A stretch of DNA of 64,000 bases from Dysgonomonadaceae bacterium zrk40 (lineage in GTDB: Bacteria > Bacteroidota > Bacteroidia > Bacteroidales > Dysgonomonadaceae). Shown in pieces: positions 41,497 to 50,367 of this stretch. How positions within the stretch are numbered: position 1 is the stretch's first letter; the number at the start of each line of letters is the position of its first letter. Location of the stretch: NCBI GenBank assembly GCA_016916535.1, contig CP070276.1, positions 186,001-250,000 of the forward strand, in the 5' to 3' direction. The position numbers were made by a program, and so were the translations under genes. Under the pieces are notes generated by a model that was not told where the DNA came from, ran no database searches, and worked only from the letters and a program-made list of their open reading frames with translations.

Positions 41497-41556
41497 ATAA
41501 AAAAAAAGAGAAAAGTTGGGAGGAGACCCTCTTTGCGATGAATCTCAACTCCCAAC
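41497..41556 (-). terminator. Terminator of the galM-MFS-galK operon
   Basis: On the minus strand GTTGGGAG (41556-41549) pairs with CTCCCAAC (41522-41515) around a 26-base loop that has its own GAGA/TCTC pairing, followed by a long T-rich run. It begins about 20 bases after the galK stop. Confidence 0.65.
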
Positions 41557-41577
41557 CCTGAATTATGTTGTCTGTTC

Positions 41578-42726
41578 TCAGAGCTTACGGGCACCGTCGC
41601 TGATCACCACGTCGTATACCTTTGGCTCATGTCCATATTTGGCCTTGAACTGTGCCTTGGCATCGCTGATGAAGGAGTCGTAGAGTGTATCTTTCACCAG
41701 GTTGATGGTGCAGCCGCCAAAGCCTCCACCCATCACACGAGAGCCTGTGACACCATGTGCACGGGCTACATCGTTGAGGAAATCGAGTTCTTCGCAACTC
41801 ACCTCGTAGAGCTTGCTCATGCCGTGATGTGTCTCGTACATCTTCTGACCTACGGTTTCATAGTCGCCCCGTTGCAGTGCATCGCTCACATCTCTCACCC
41901 GTTGTGTCTCTTCGATCACATATTCGGCACGCATGAAGTCTTCCGCAGAGATCTCATCCTGCACCTCTTTGAGCATCTCCATCGATGCATCACGGAGGAA
42001 TTCGACTTCGGGGTGACGCTTAGCGATGGTACGGGCTACGTACTCGCACGACTCACGTCGTTTGTTGTAGGCCGAGGAGGCCAGTTCATGTTTCACCACC
42101 GTGTCGAGCAGCACCAGCTTGTATCCTTTAGGGTCAAACGGGTAGTAGGCATGCTCCATCGACTTGGTATCGAGACGGATGAGATGGCCCTTCTTGCCAA
42201 AGATGGAAGCGAACTGATCCATGATGCCGCACTTCACACCCACGTAATTGTGTTCGGTGCTTTGACCGATGCGGGCCAGCTCAAACTTGTCGATGCCCAG
42301 TTGCAACAGGTCGTTCAGTGCAAAGGCATAGGTGCTTTCCAGTGCGGCCGATGAGGACATTCCGGCACCCAGGGGCACATCGCCCGAGAAAGCGGTGTCG
42401 AACGTTTTCACGCTGCCACCCCGCTTGATGATCTCACGGCAAACGCCAAAGAGAAATTTAGCCCATCCCTGGTTGGGGAGATCCTCCTCGTTGAGTCCGA
42501 ACTCGGCGTACTCATCGAGGTCGACGGCGTAGGCTCTCACCTTGTCGCCATCATTGAAACGGATGGCGGCAATCATGCCTTTGTCGATGGCACCGGGAAA
42601 GACAAAGCTCCCATTGTAGTCGGTATGTTCACCGATCAGGTTGATGCGTCCCGGTGAGGTGTATACTTCGGGGCTATCCTGACCGAATTTTTCCTGAAAG
42701 ATATTGATGATTTCGTTTTTGGTCAT
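41578..42726 (-). CDS. galK: Galactokinase
   Basis: A 382-residue GHMP kinase that phosphorylates galactose at C1 in the Leloir pathway. The galactokinase signature GRINLIGEHTDYNGS is at 26-40, the ATP-binding GHMP motif GDVPLGAGMSSSAALE near 115-130, and the C-terminal motif SRVMGGGFGGCTINL near 335. It lies 29 bases after the sugar carrier gene, which follows galM, so the three form one operon for uptake, anomer conversion and phosphorylation of galactose. Length is normal. Confidence 0.95.
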   Translation of the reverse strand: MTKNEIINIFQEKFGQDSPEVYTSPGRINLIGEHTDYNGSFVFPGAIDKGMIAAIRFNDGDKVRAYAVDLDEYAEFGLNEEDLPNQGWAKFLFGVCREIIKRGGSVKTFDTAFSGDVPLGAGMSSSAALESTYAFALNDLLQLGIDKFELARIGQSTEHNYVGVKCGIMDQFASIFGKKGHLIRLDTKSMEHAYYPFDPKGYKLVLLDTVVKHELASSAYNKRRESCEYVARTIAKRHPEVEFLRDASMEMLKEVQDEISAEDFMRAEYVIEETQRVRDVSDALQRGDYETVGQKMYETHHGMSKLYEVSCEELDFLNDVARAHGVTGSRVMGGGFGGCTINLVKDTLYDSFISDAKAQFKAKYGHEPKVYDVVISDGARKL

Positions 42727-42755
42727 AATGTTGATAGAAATGTTGAATACTCTTT

Positions 42756-44105
42756 TTAGTTTTCTGCAGGCATGCTCTGCGATGCTGTTTCTACTGGAAG
42801 CTCATCTTCGTCTGCCACAGAGATGTTACGATTGACATTCTTCGAGCCAACGACGGCATAAAAGAAGAGATAAGCAAGACAGATCAGTATTACCCAGTAG
42901 CTGGGGAGGTAACCGGCAGCGTCGGCCATGCCTCCCTGAATGGCGGGAACGATTCCCCCACCGGAGACAAGCACCATAAAGATTCCGGAAGCAGCAGCTG
43001 TGTATTTGCCCAGACCTTCCACGGCGAGGTTAAAGATGCCACCCCACATGATTGAAGTACAGAGGCCAACCAATACGATGTACATGGCATTGATGGGAAC
43101 CTCAGCAAATCCGAACGAGAGAGAACCGGCATTGCGTTCCAGCACCGGCAGGGAGACCATGGTAGAGGTAGAAGAGAAGATGGCCAGCAGAATCAATACC
43201 ATCCCAACAAAAGAGGTGACGGTAAGCATGGCTTTGCTGGAAACCTTACTGCCAATGGAGGCACCGATGAGACGGCCTGCAAGCATCAACAGCCAGTAGG
43301 TTCCTGCTACAACACCGGCAATGGTTTTACCCACTTCGGGATGATCGGACAACCAGTAGATCATCACACCGGGTGTTCCCACTTCCACACCAACGTATAC
43401 GAAGATGGCAACAGCACCCAGCACAAAATGTCTGAACTTGAGGGCTCCGGTCATCAGCTGTTTGAGAGACTCCTTGTTTTTGGTTACGTAGGGTTCGGGA
43501 ATGTTCACCGCAAGCAGCACAAAAAAGACCACTGCGAAGACACCCATTGCAATGTACATTACGGGAAATACATCTTTGATGTTGGCCTTGGCCGCTTCAC
43601 CAATCAACACTCCCACAAAAGCAGGGGTAAAGGTAGCCATCACCGAATTGAAAGAACCTCCCACCTGTATGAGCTGATTCCCTTTGTTGCCACCACCACC
43701 GAGCGTGTTGAGCATCGGGTTGACCACGATGTTGAGCAGACACATGGAGAAACCGGCGATGAATGCACCCAGGAGGTAAACACCAAAAGCGGAGCTTTGA
43801 GGAGAGTGGCCTGAGAGATATTGAACAAAGATGCCCAGGAAACCAACGGCAATGGCAATAAGCGCTGTTTTCTTATACCCCACACGCTGCAACAGGATAC
43901 CACCCGGTATTCCCATCACGGCATATGCAATGAAGTTGGCTGCATTACCCAGCAACCCCTGAAAGTTGGAAACGCCGAACTGTTCTTTCAATACCTGTCC
44001 CATTGGTGCGGCCAGATTGGTCACGAATGAGATCATTCCGAACAGTGCAATCATCATAATGATGGGCACGATTCGAGTTGTAGACTGATTTGTTTTAGTG
44101 TTCAT
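42756..44105 (-). CDS. Sugar:H+ or Na+ symporter, FucP/GluP-type MFS
   Basis: A 449-residue MFS carrier with 12 predicted membrane segments. The phrases SFVTNLAAPMGQVLKEQFGV, GNAANFIAYAVMGIPGGILL and GFSMCLLNIVVNPMLNTLGGG belong to the FucP/GluP family of fucose, glucose and galactose symporters. Placed between galM and galK, so galactose (or glucose/galactose) is the likely substrate. The tail carries acidic residues (ADEDELPVETASQ). Inner-membrane protein. Confidence 0.88.
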   Translation of the reverse strand: MNTKTNQSTTRIVPIIMMIALFGMISFVTNLAAPMGQVLKEQFGVSNFQGLLGNAANFIAYAVMGIPGGILLQRVGYKKTALIAIAVGFLGIFVQYLSGHSPQSSAFGVYLLGAFIAGFSMCLLNIVVNPMLNTLGGGGNKGNQLIQVGGSFNSVMATFTPAFVGVLIGEAAKANIKDVFPVMYIAMGVFAVVFFVLLAVNIPEPYVTKNKESLKQLMTGALKFRHFVLGAVAIFVYVGVEVGTPGVMIYWLSDHPEVGKTIAGVVAGTYWLLMLAGRLIGASIGSKVSSKAMLTVTSFVGMVLILLAIFSSTSTMVSLPVLERNAGSLSFGFAEVPINAMYIVLVGLCTSIMWGGIFNLAVEGLGKYTAAASGIFMVLVSGGGIVPAIQGGMADAAGYLPSYWVILICLAYLFFYAVVGSKNVNRNISVADEDELPVETASQSMPAEN

Positions 44106-44150
44106 TACAAAAAAATTAATTTAGCTATTCGCTTGCTTTGTTGATAACTG

Positions 44151-45224
44151 TTATATAGAGAATTTATAAGTTGTGCGTGACTCAAACTCCTCACCGGGAC
44201 GAAGGATGGTGGTCGGATAGTCCGGTTTGTTGATGCTGTCGGGATAATGTTGTGTCTCGAAGCATACTGCCGATCGGCAGGGATAATGCTTGCCCTGCTT
44301 ACCGGCGAAGTTACCGGTCATCCAGTTGCCGGTATAGAGCTGGAGACCCGGCTCAGTGGTGTAGATCTCCATCTTGATCCCTGTTTTGGGTGATTCGCAG
44401 ATGCCGGCATAAGCATATTCTCCCGGCGCTGGTTTCTCCAGCACGAAGGTGTGGTCATATCCATTGCCAAAGCGGAGTTGTTCAAAATCATCGTTGATGC
44501 GTTCACCAATGCTGAAGGGTTGTGTAAAATCCATCGGGGTGCCTTTCACCGGCTGCGGATCACCATAAGGGATGGCGGTCTCATCGGTGGGCAGATAGGT
44601 TTCGGCATTGAGCATCAGCAGATGATCTCCGATAGAGGGATCACCCTGTCCGGAGAGATTGAAGTAGGTATGGTTGGTGAGGTTGAGAATGGTGGTCTTG
44701 TCGGTTTCAGCCTTGTAGATGATGTCCAGTGCATCGTCCTCGGTGAGTGTGTAGATAATGGTGACCGAAAGATTGCCCGGATAACCCTCCTCCTCGTCGG
44801 GTGAGCGGTAGAAGAGCTCTATGCTGCTTTCACTCACCCTTTTCACTTCCCACACCAGGGCATTGAATCCCTTTAATCCGCCGTGCAGGTGGTTAGGGCC
44901 GTTGTTGACAGCCAGCTGGTAACTGACACCCTCGAGGGTAAACTGTCCTTTGGCTATTCGGTTTCCGACCCTGCCGCAAACAGCCCCAAAATAGGGCTCC
45001 TCGGAGGTGAGATAATCATCGATAGAGGGATGTCCCGTCACCACGTCGGTCAGTTGACCCGACTTGTCGGGAACCATCAGCGAAACGATCTTTGCACCGT
45101 AGTTGGTTACCGTGACCTCACAGCCTCTCTTGTTTGTCAAAGTGTATAACCCGGTTTGCCTGCCATCCACACTTTTTTCAAATGCTTCCGCAAGCAAACC
45201 GGATTTGCTATACATTGCTTTCAT
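44151..45224 (-). CDS. galM: Aldose 1-epimerase (mutarotase)
   Basis: A 357-residue mutarotase that interconverts alpha and beta anomers of galactose. Key motifs: CGRVGNRIAKGQF, GPNHLHGG with a catalytic His near residue 107, LNLTNHTYFNLSG with the second His near 182, and GLQLYTGNW near the catalytic Glu region. No signal peptide, so cytoplasmic. It is the first gene of galM-MFS-galK; the 194 bases upstream hold its promoter region, including an imperfect TGTT-gtat-AACA symmetry at 45328-45339. Confidence 0.93.
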   Translation of the reverse strand: MKAMYSKSGLLAEAFEKSVDGRQTGLYTLTNKRGCEVTVTNYGAKIVSLMVPDKSGQLTDVVTGHPSIDDYLTSEEPYFGAVCGRVGNRIAKGQFTLEGVSYQLAVNNGPNHLHGGLKGFNALVWEVKRVSESSIELFYRSPDEEEGYPGNLSVTIIYTLTEDDALDIIYKAETDKTTILNLTNHTYFNLSGQGDPSIGDHLLMLNAETYLPTDETAIPYGDPQPVKGTPMDFTQPFSIGERINDDFEQLRFGNGYDHTFVLEKPAPGEYAYAGICESPKTGIKMEIYTTEPGLQLYTGNWMTGNFAGKQGKHYPCRSAVCFETQHYPDSINKPDYPTTILRPGEEFESRTTYKFSI

Positions 45225-45418
45225 GTAATTCTCCTGGTTTTAAAGATAAGATTGAGATGAAGATTGATCTTTTGTAAAAGTGATGTAAAATTAACACAGT
45301 TTTTATTTATGGCCTAAACAAAAAGTGTGTTGTATAACATATAACCAATAATTAACATTTGATCTTACCGGTTGCACCATTCAAAAAACCTTGCTTTTTC
45401 AATCTTATCTGGTTTATA

Positions 45419-46735
45419 TCAATTATTCAAAAATTCAGTATGTATCTTATTCTTTCTGCTGACCAACACCTTGTCGATACGGTTACCGTCGAGATCAACG
45501 ATTTCGAAATGCAGGTTGTCATAGTCAAAGGTGTCACCCACGACAGGCATCTTGTTGATGCATGCGAACACGAAACCGGCCACGGTGGCGTAATCGATCT
45601 TGTCGAAATCGACAATGAACTCTTCGTCGATGCGGGTCAGGGTCTCTATGGGAGCCTCACCGCTCACCAGCGCCGAGTGTTCGTCACGCTGAAAATAGAG
45701 TGGATCGGCCGTCGACTCATCACTCTCCTCGGGGATGGTACCCACCAGGTTTTCAAAGATGTCATGTATGGTGATGATGCCATCGAGGCTGCCATACTCG
45801 TCAACCACCACCGCCACGAACCTGCGTATGTTCTTGAAGTTCTCCAACACCTTTTGTGCGCGCAGGGTACTGGGCACGATGATTGGCTCCATGATGAGAT
45901 CTTCAATCCCGAAGGCTTCGCGGTTGTAAAGACGCAGAAGCAAATCGCGCACGGTGATGGTCCCCACGAACTCATCGATGGAGCCGTGACAGGCAAGTAT
46001 CTTGCTGTGCCTTGTCTCCAGCAGATCATGTATGATCTCGTCCCTCCCCTTGTCGATGTCTACCCACTCCACATCGGTGCGGTGTGTCATCAGGTGTATC
46101 GCCTTCTTGTCGGAGAAATAAAACACCTGCTCGTGGATGATGTTCTCCTCCGCATCGATCACACCCTCACGGGATGCGGTCTTCAGCATTGCCCGCAGCT
46201 CCATCTCCGAAACCACCTCACTTCGGGGTCTGATGCCAATCAGCCTGTTGATGAGATTTGTGGAAAAGGAGAGCACCTTCACGAATGGGTAGAAGACAAT
46301 GCTCACCAGGTGAATGGACGGGGCCACAGCGATTGCCAGCTTCTCCGGGTTGTTCAGTGCCATGGTCTTGGGCACCAGCTCGCCGATCACAATGGAGAGA
46401 TAGGTGATAAGGACCACCACCACCACCATGGCAATGACATCGGCAAATGGGGCCAAGGGCGCGAACTGTTGGAAGAAAGGTACCAGGTATTGGGCAAAAG
46501 CTTGTCCACCGTAAGCACCATTGATGATGCCAATCAGGGTAATCCCCACCTGCACCGACGACAGGAAGTTATCCGGTTGGGCGCGCAGTGAGAGGGCACG
46601 TCGTGCGCCCTTGCTTCCTTTTTTACGTTCTGACTCCAGCTTGTTTTTTCTGGCCGACACGATGGCGATCTCAGAGAGTGCAAAGAAGCCATTGAGCAGG
46701 ATCAGCAGGAAAATGATGATGATGTCTAACCACAT
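45419..46735 (-). CDS. CNNM/CorC-family membrane protein with CBS pair
   Basis: A 438-residue protein often labelled hemolysin-like. Order of parts: CNNM (DUF21) membrane domain at about 1-190 with the conserved IIFLLILLNGFFALSEIA start, a CBS pair at about 205-335 (HLMTHRTDVEWVDIDK, EDLIMEPIIVPSTLRAQ, VVVDEYGSLDGIITIHD), and a C-terminal CorC/HlyC domain (FDKIDYATVAGFVFACINKM). CNNM proteins are Mg2+ exporters or regulators of divalent cation flux. It is a single gene between the nucleotidyltransferase and galM on the same strand. Confidence 0.9.
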   Translation of the reverse strand: MWLDIIIIFLLILLNGFFALSEIAIVSARKNKLESERKKGSKGARRALSLRAQPDNFLSSVQVGITLIGIINGAYGGQAFAQYLVPFFQQFAPLAPFADVIAMVVVVVLITYLSIVIGELVPKTMALNNPEKLAIAVAPSIHLVSIVFYPFVKVLSFSTNLINRLIGIRPRSEVVSEMELRAMLKTASREGVIDAEENIIHEQVFYFSDKKAIHLMTHRTDVEWVDIDKGRDEIIHDLLETRHSKILACHGSIDEFVGTITVRDLLLRLYNREAFGIEDLIMEPIIVPSTLRAQKVLENFKNIRRFVAVVVDEYGSLDGIITIHDIFENLVGTIPEESDESTADPLYFQRDEHSALVSGEAPIETLTRIDEEFIVDFDKIDYATVAGFVFACINKMPVVGDTFDYDNLHFEIVDLDGNRIDKVLVSRKNKIHTEFLNN

Positions 46736-46769
46736 AATCTGTTGGTTCGGGAAGAGTGTTCCCTATGTT

Positions 46770-47672
46770 TTACCAGAGGGGAGAGGGATAGCGGCCCTCA
46801 TCTACCAGCTCTTTCAGTCGTGCCACCACTGAGGGCCGATCTTCGGCATAGGTAACGCCGAACCAGCTGGAGGGTGTATCAAGCACCTTCACACTTACGC
46901 TGCCCTCAACAATGAGGTGATTCACCAGCAGCGGAATGAAATATTCAGCCTTGATGTTCTCTGCATTCTCATTGAGGAACCGCACGAAATAATCGTCTGA
47001 ATAGCGGAAGTAGTCGGGGGTGAAACCCCACATGTTCATTGATACAGGTGTATGATCGTCAATGGCCACCCATTGATCGTGTTCATCCTTATAGCTGACA
47101 CGACCCTCTACACGCATCACCTGGGTACGTTCCACCACACCGGTGAGGTTACCCTCTGCATCGGTCTCGCAGACACCGCGTGCCACGGTACCACTTTCGG
47201 AGAGGGTGTTGCCCACACGGTAGCCCACCATGCAGTAAAGGTTTTCGCTCTCAGCCAATTTTTTCAGGTAATCACCCAGGATGGAAAAGCTCTCACGCCC
47301 GTAGAAATCGTCGGCGTTAATTACGGCGAAGGGTTCATGGATCACCTCCTTGCCCATCATCACCGCGTGGTTGGTACCCCACGGCTTCACCCTGTCGGGA
47401 TGGGGGGTGAATCCTGCCGGCAGGGCATCCAGTTCCTGGAACACCAGCTCTACCGGTATCTTTTTCTCGTACTTTTTAACGATCTTATCCCTGAAATCAG
47501 CTTCGAATGATTTGCGGATCACGAAGACCAGCTTACCGAAACCGGCGTTCACCGCATCATAGATGGAATAATCCATGATAGTCTCACCCGACGGACCCAC
47601 TCCGTCCATCTGTTTCAGGCCACCGTAACGGCTGCCCATCCCTGCTGCCAGTACAAATAATGTAGGTTTCAT
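46770..47672 (-). CDS. Sugar-phosphate nucleotidyltransferase-like protein
   Basis: A 300-residue protein with the nucleotidyltransferase signature AAGMGSRYGGLKQMDGVGPS at 9-28 and the metal-binding INADDFYGRESF near 117-128. It resembles UTP- or other NTP-dependent sugar-1-phosphate transferases but is shorter than GalU and has its own C-terminal region (WFGVTYAEDRPSVVARLKEL). The exact sugar and nucleotide are not determined. An in-frame ATG 36 bases upstream exists; the start at 47672 puts the motif at the usual distance from the N-terminus. Confidence 0.82.
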   Translation of the reverse strand: MKPTLFVLAAGMGSRYGGLKQMDGVGPSGETIMDYSIYDAVNAGFGKLVFVIRKSFEADFRDKIVKKYEKKIPVELVFQELDALPAGFTPHPDRVKPWGTNHAVMMGKEVIHEPFAVINADDFYGRESFSILGDYLKKLAESENLYCMVGYRVGNTLSESGTVARGVCETDAEGNLTGVVERTQVMRVEGRVSYKDEHDQWVAIDDHTPVSMNMWGFTPDYFRYSDDYFVRFLNENAENIKAEYFIPLLVNHLIVEGSVSVKVLDTPSSWFGVTYAEDRPSVVARLKELVDEGRYPSPLW

Positions 47673-47799
47673 TCGCTTTATTTTCTTTGGTTGTTGTTTG
47701 AAGCACAAATGTACACTATTTTAGGCAAACAGTCGGAACGAAAAACGATAAAAATCGGCAACAATGGTGCATCATTACAGGAGGTGAATGCAAAAAAGC

Positions 47800-47807
47800 T
47801 ATCTTTG
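47800..47807 (+). promoter_or_regulatory. -7 element before arfB
   Basis: TATCTTTG matches TAnnTTTG, 26 bases upstream of the arfB ATG. The -33 region lacks TTTG. Confidence 0.45.
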
Positions 47808-47833
47808 CTTGTCAGTTCTTATAAAAACGTGAT

Positions 47834-48241
47834 ATGCCGATTGACTTGAACAAACTGGTAGCCGAATGTACCTTTCAGACTGCACGCAGCAGCGGTAGCG
47901 GGGGGCAGAACGTGAACAAGGTGGAGACGAAAGTGATCCTGCTGTTTGATGTATCAGGCTCTCAATCGCTCACCGATGAGCAAAAGCAATTGTTATCGGA
48001 GCGAATGAAAAACAGAATTACGAACGGTGGGATCCTGCAGCTCTCATGCGAAAGAGAACGCAGCCAGCTGATGAACAAGAAAAGTGTGGTTCGTCAGTTT
48101 GAAAATTTACTGCTGAGTGCACTCAAACCGGTCAAAAAGAGAAACAAGACCAGGCCTACAGCAGCCTCGGTGCGAAAACGACTGGAGAAGAAAAAGCAAA
48201 TTGGGGAGAAGAAAAAAAGACGCAGCGATATTGATTATTGA
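47834..48241 (+). CDS. arfB: Alternative ribosome-rescue peptidyl-tRNA hydrolase ArfB
   Basis: A 135-residue release-factor-like protein. The GGQ motif in SSGSGGQNVNKVETKV (GGQ at 23-25) hydrolyses peptidyl-tRNA on ribosomes stalled without a stop codon, and the Lys/Arg-rich tail (KKRNKTRPTAASVRKRLEKK and following) enters the empty mRNA channel. Length and tail match ArfB/YaeJ, not RF1/RF2. Convergent with the pseudouridine synthase gene, 10 bases between stops. Confidence 0.92.
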   Translation: MPIDLNKLVAECTFQTARSSGSGGQNVNKVETKVILLFDVSGSQSLTDEQKQLLSERMKNRITNGGILQLSCERERSQLMNKKSVVRQFENLLLSALKPVKKRNKTRPTAASVRKRLEKKKQIGEKKKRRSDIDY

Positions 48242-48251
48242 AGCCGGCAGC

Positions 48252-48941
48252 TCACGATGGGTTGTTCACTTGCTCAAAAGCCTTCCAGAGATTGTCATCC
48301 ATCAAGGGTGCCGTAACGTTGATCAGCTCTTTTGATACCGGATGGACAAAAGAGATGCTCCGGGCATGAAGACTGATGCTGCCATCAGGGTTGGAACGTT
48401 CTGCCCCATATTTCAGATCTCCCTTGATGGGACACCCTATTTTCGCCAGCTGACAACGTATCTGGTGATGTCTACCGGTTTCCAGTTTTATTTCCAACAG
48501 GTGATACTTCTCTGAGGATGCGATCAGCTTATAACGCAAAACCGCCTTTTTCGTATTGGGTTTCTCACTGAGGTAAGCAGTCGACTTGTTGTTCTTTTCG
48601 TTCTTGATCAGGTAGTGAACCAAGATATCCTCCTCCAGCGGTGGTCGTTTTTTCACCACTGCCCAGTAGGTCTTGTCCACCTCCCCTTTACGGAACAGCT
48701 CATTGAGCCGCGACAACGCCTTGCTGGTGCGGGCAAACACCACCACCCCACTGGTAGGCCGGTCGAGACGGTGTGTCACCCCGCAAAAGACGTTGCCGGG
48801 CTTGTGGTACTTCTCCTTTAGATACTCCTTTACAATATCAGAAAGAGGCTTGTCACCGGTCTTGTCGCCCTGGACAATCTCCCCCGGTAACTTATTGACA
48901 ATGATGATGTGATTGTCCTCGTACAATACGGTCATACCCAA
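48252..48941 (-). CDS. RluA-family pseudouridine synthase
   Basis: A 229-residue RNA-modifying enzyme. The catalytic motif THRLDRPTSG has Asp60; KLETGRHHQIRCQLA is the second conserved block. There is no S4 domain, so the target may be tRNA or rRNA as in the RluA/RluC/TruC group; the exact uridine is unknown. It starts directly after the fabG stop and is probably the last gene of tetR-fabG-pseudouridine synthase. An alternative ATG lies two codons in. Confidence 0.88.
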   Translation of the reverse strand: MGMTVLYEDNHIIIVNKLPGEIVQGDKTGDKPLSDIVKEYLKEKYHKPGNVFCGVTHRLDRPTSGVVVFARTSKALSRLNELFRKGEVDKTYWAVVKKRPPLEEDILVHYLIKNEKNNKSTAYLSEKPNTKKAVLRYKLIASSEKYHLLEIKLETGRHHQIRCQLAKIGCPIKGDLKYGAERSNPDGSISLHARSISFVHPVSKELINVTAPLMDDNLWKAFEQVNNPS

Positions 48942-49700
48942 TCAGGTATTCATCCCGCCGCAGACGTTGATCACCTGACCGCTCACGTACGAAGAGAGGT
49001 CGGACGCGAGGAAAACCGCTGTATTCGCAACATCTTCAGGCGTACCTCCACGGCGCAGCGGGATCTGCTTGGCCCACTCGTTGCGCACCTCTTCCGAAAG
49101 GGCACCGGTCATCTCGGTGATGATGAATCCCGGGGCGATGGCGTTGGCACGGATGCCTCTCGAGCCAAGCTCCTTGGCAATCGATTTGGCCAATCCGATC
49201 ATCCCTGCCTTGGATGCGGAATAGTTGGACTGTCCGGCATTACCTGAGACACCCACCACTGAGCTCATGTTGACGATGCTGCCTGATTTCTGACGCATCA
49301 TGATGGGGGTGATGGCATGAATGAAGTTGAATGCCGATTTCAGGTTCACGTTGATCACCGCATCCCACTGCTGCTCGCTCATACGCATCATCAGGCCATC
49401 TTTGGTGATGCCTGCATTGTTGATCAGGATATCGATGCGTCCAAAATCCTTCATGATCTCCTCCACCACGCGGTGGGTATCATCAAAGTCGGCCGCGTTG
49501 GAGGCGTATCCCTTGCATTTCACACCCATGGAGGCGATCTCATGTTCGGTAGCTTCTCCCGCTTCGTCGATCTTCAGGTCTGTGAATGCAATATTTGCAC
49601 CTTCGGATGCGAACCTGAGTGCGATGGCTTTACCAATACCCCTGGCTGCTCCGGTGATGACTGCTGTTTTTCCTTCCAGTAACTTCATATAAATATTCAT
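48942..49700 (-). CDS. fabG: 3-oxoacyl-ACP reductase FabG-like
   Basis: A 252-residue short-chain dehydrogenase. NADPH motif TGAARGIG at 16-23, NNAG at 94-97, and the catalytic Tyr160/Lys164 in NYSASKAGM, with the RGIRANAIAPGFI block typical of FabG. It reduces 3-oxoacyl-ACP in fatty-acid synthesis. The ATG at 49700 overlaps the TetR stop as ATGA; an internal ATG (49688) is also possible, but the overlap favours the first. Being co-transcribed with a TetR regulator rather than with fabD/acpP suggests a special or regulated role. Confidence 0.9.
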   Translation of the reverse strand: MNIYMKLLEGKTAVITGAARGIGKAIALRFASEGANIAFTDLKIDEAGEATEHEIASMGVKCKGYASNAADFDDTHRVVEEIMKDFGRIDILINNAGITKDGLMMRMSEQQWDAVINVNLKSAFNFIHAITPIMMRQKSGSIVNMSSVVGVSGNAGQSNYSASKAGMIGLAKSIAKELGSRGIRANAIAPGFIITEMTGALSEEVRNEWAKQIPLRRGGTPEDVANTAVFLASDLSSYVSGQVINVCGGMNT

Positions 49701-50290
49701 TTTTTTGTGTAAATTCCCTTGAAGAGGATACCGGCAATGATTTCCCTGTCCTCTTTCTTGTTGTAATCGAGTCGCATGGCTCCTCGTATGGTTGGTACTT
49801 CCAATCCTTTAAAGGCATAATGAAGGATCTCGGCGGTCTGACGGGCATCTTCAAGCTGGAAGATACCCTTGTCGAGGCCATCTTGTATGATCAATTCCAG
49901 GAAATGGATCTCTTTTCGGTCGAATTCTTTCCGCACGTTTTCCACCTGCCAAATATCGCGAAAGAAATCGGCCCGCAGGGTACCGTTGCGGGTTACTACC
50001 TCCTTGATGGCACTCAACCGGGTGAATGCCATCAGGATCAGCTTCTCATCCGCCGGAATGTCACGCAAGAGCACCTCCTCCAGCTTACCGTAGAGGACAT
50101 TCAGTTCCGACTCAATCACGGCCTTGAAGATGTCATACTTGCTGCTAAAATAGGTGTAGAGGGTTCGTCTGCCACGGTGTGAAGCTTCAGCAATGTCATT
50201 CATCGTGGTATTCTCGAGTCCTTTTTTTGCGAAAAGTTGTCGAGCCACATCTATAAGATTCTTTTTGGTTTTAGAAATAGCTGATGTCAC
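49697..50290 (-). CDS. TetR-family regulator
   Basis: A 197-residue repressor-like protein. The N-terminal HTH reads LIDVARQLFAKKGLENTTMN, IAEASHRGRRTLYTYFSSKY, the classic TetR DNA-binding pattern; the rest is a helical ligand domain. It is the first gene of an operon with fabG, coupled by an ATGA overlap, so a fatty-acid or acyl-CoA ligand is plausible (inference). An imperfect palindrome covers its own promoter. Confidence 0.9.
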   Translation of the reverse strand: MTSAISKTKKNLIDVARQLFAKKGLENTTMNDIAEASHRGRRTLYTYFSSKYDIFKAVIESELNVLYGKLEEVLLRDIPADEKLILMAFTRLSAIKEVVTRNGTLRADFFRDIWQVENVRKEFDRKEIHFLELIIQDGLDKGIFQLEDARQTAEILHYAFKGLEVPTIRGAMRLDYNKKEDREIIAGILFKGIYTKK

Positions 50291-50294
50291 GTTG

Positions 50295-50336
50295 TTTGCA
50301 CATTAATAGTATATATGTGTAAAAATAGTACAAAGA
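50295..50336 (-). promoter_or_regulatory. tetR-fabG promoter with probable TetR operator
   Basis: Arms TTTGCACAT (50295-50303) and ATGTGTAAA (50315-50323) match at 8 of 9 positions around an 11-base spacer. On the minus strand they lie between a TTTG -33 element and a TACTATTA -7-like element 19 bases apart. A TetR dimer here would block the promoter. Confidence 0.5.
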
Positions 50337-50367
50337 TTTCAGAAAAAGAAAGCAAAGACAAAAAAAG

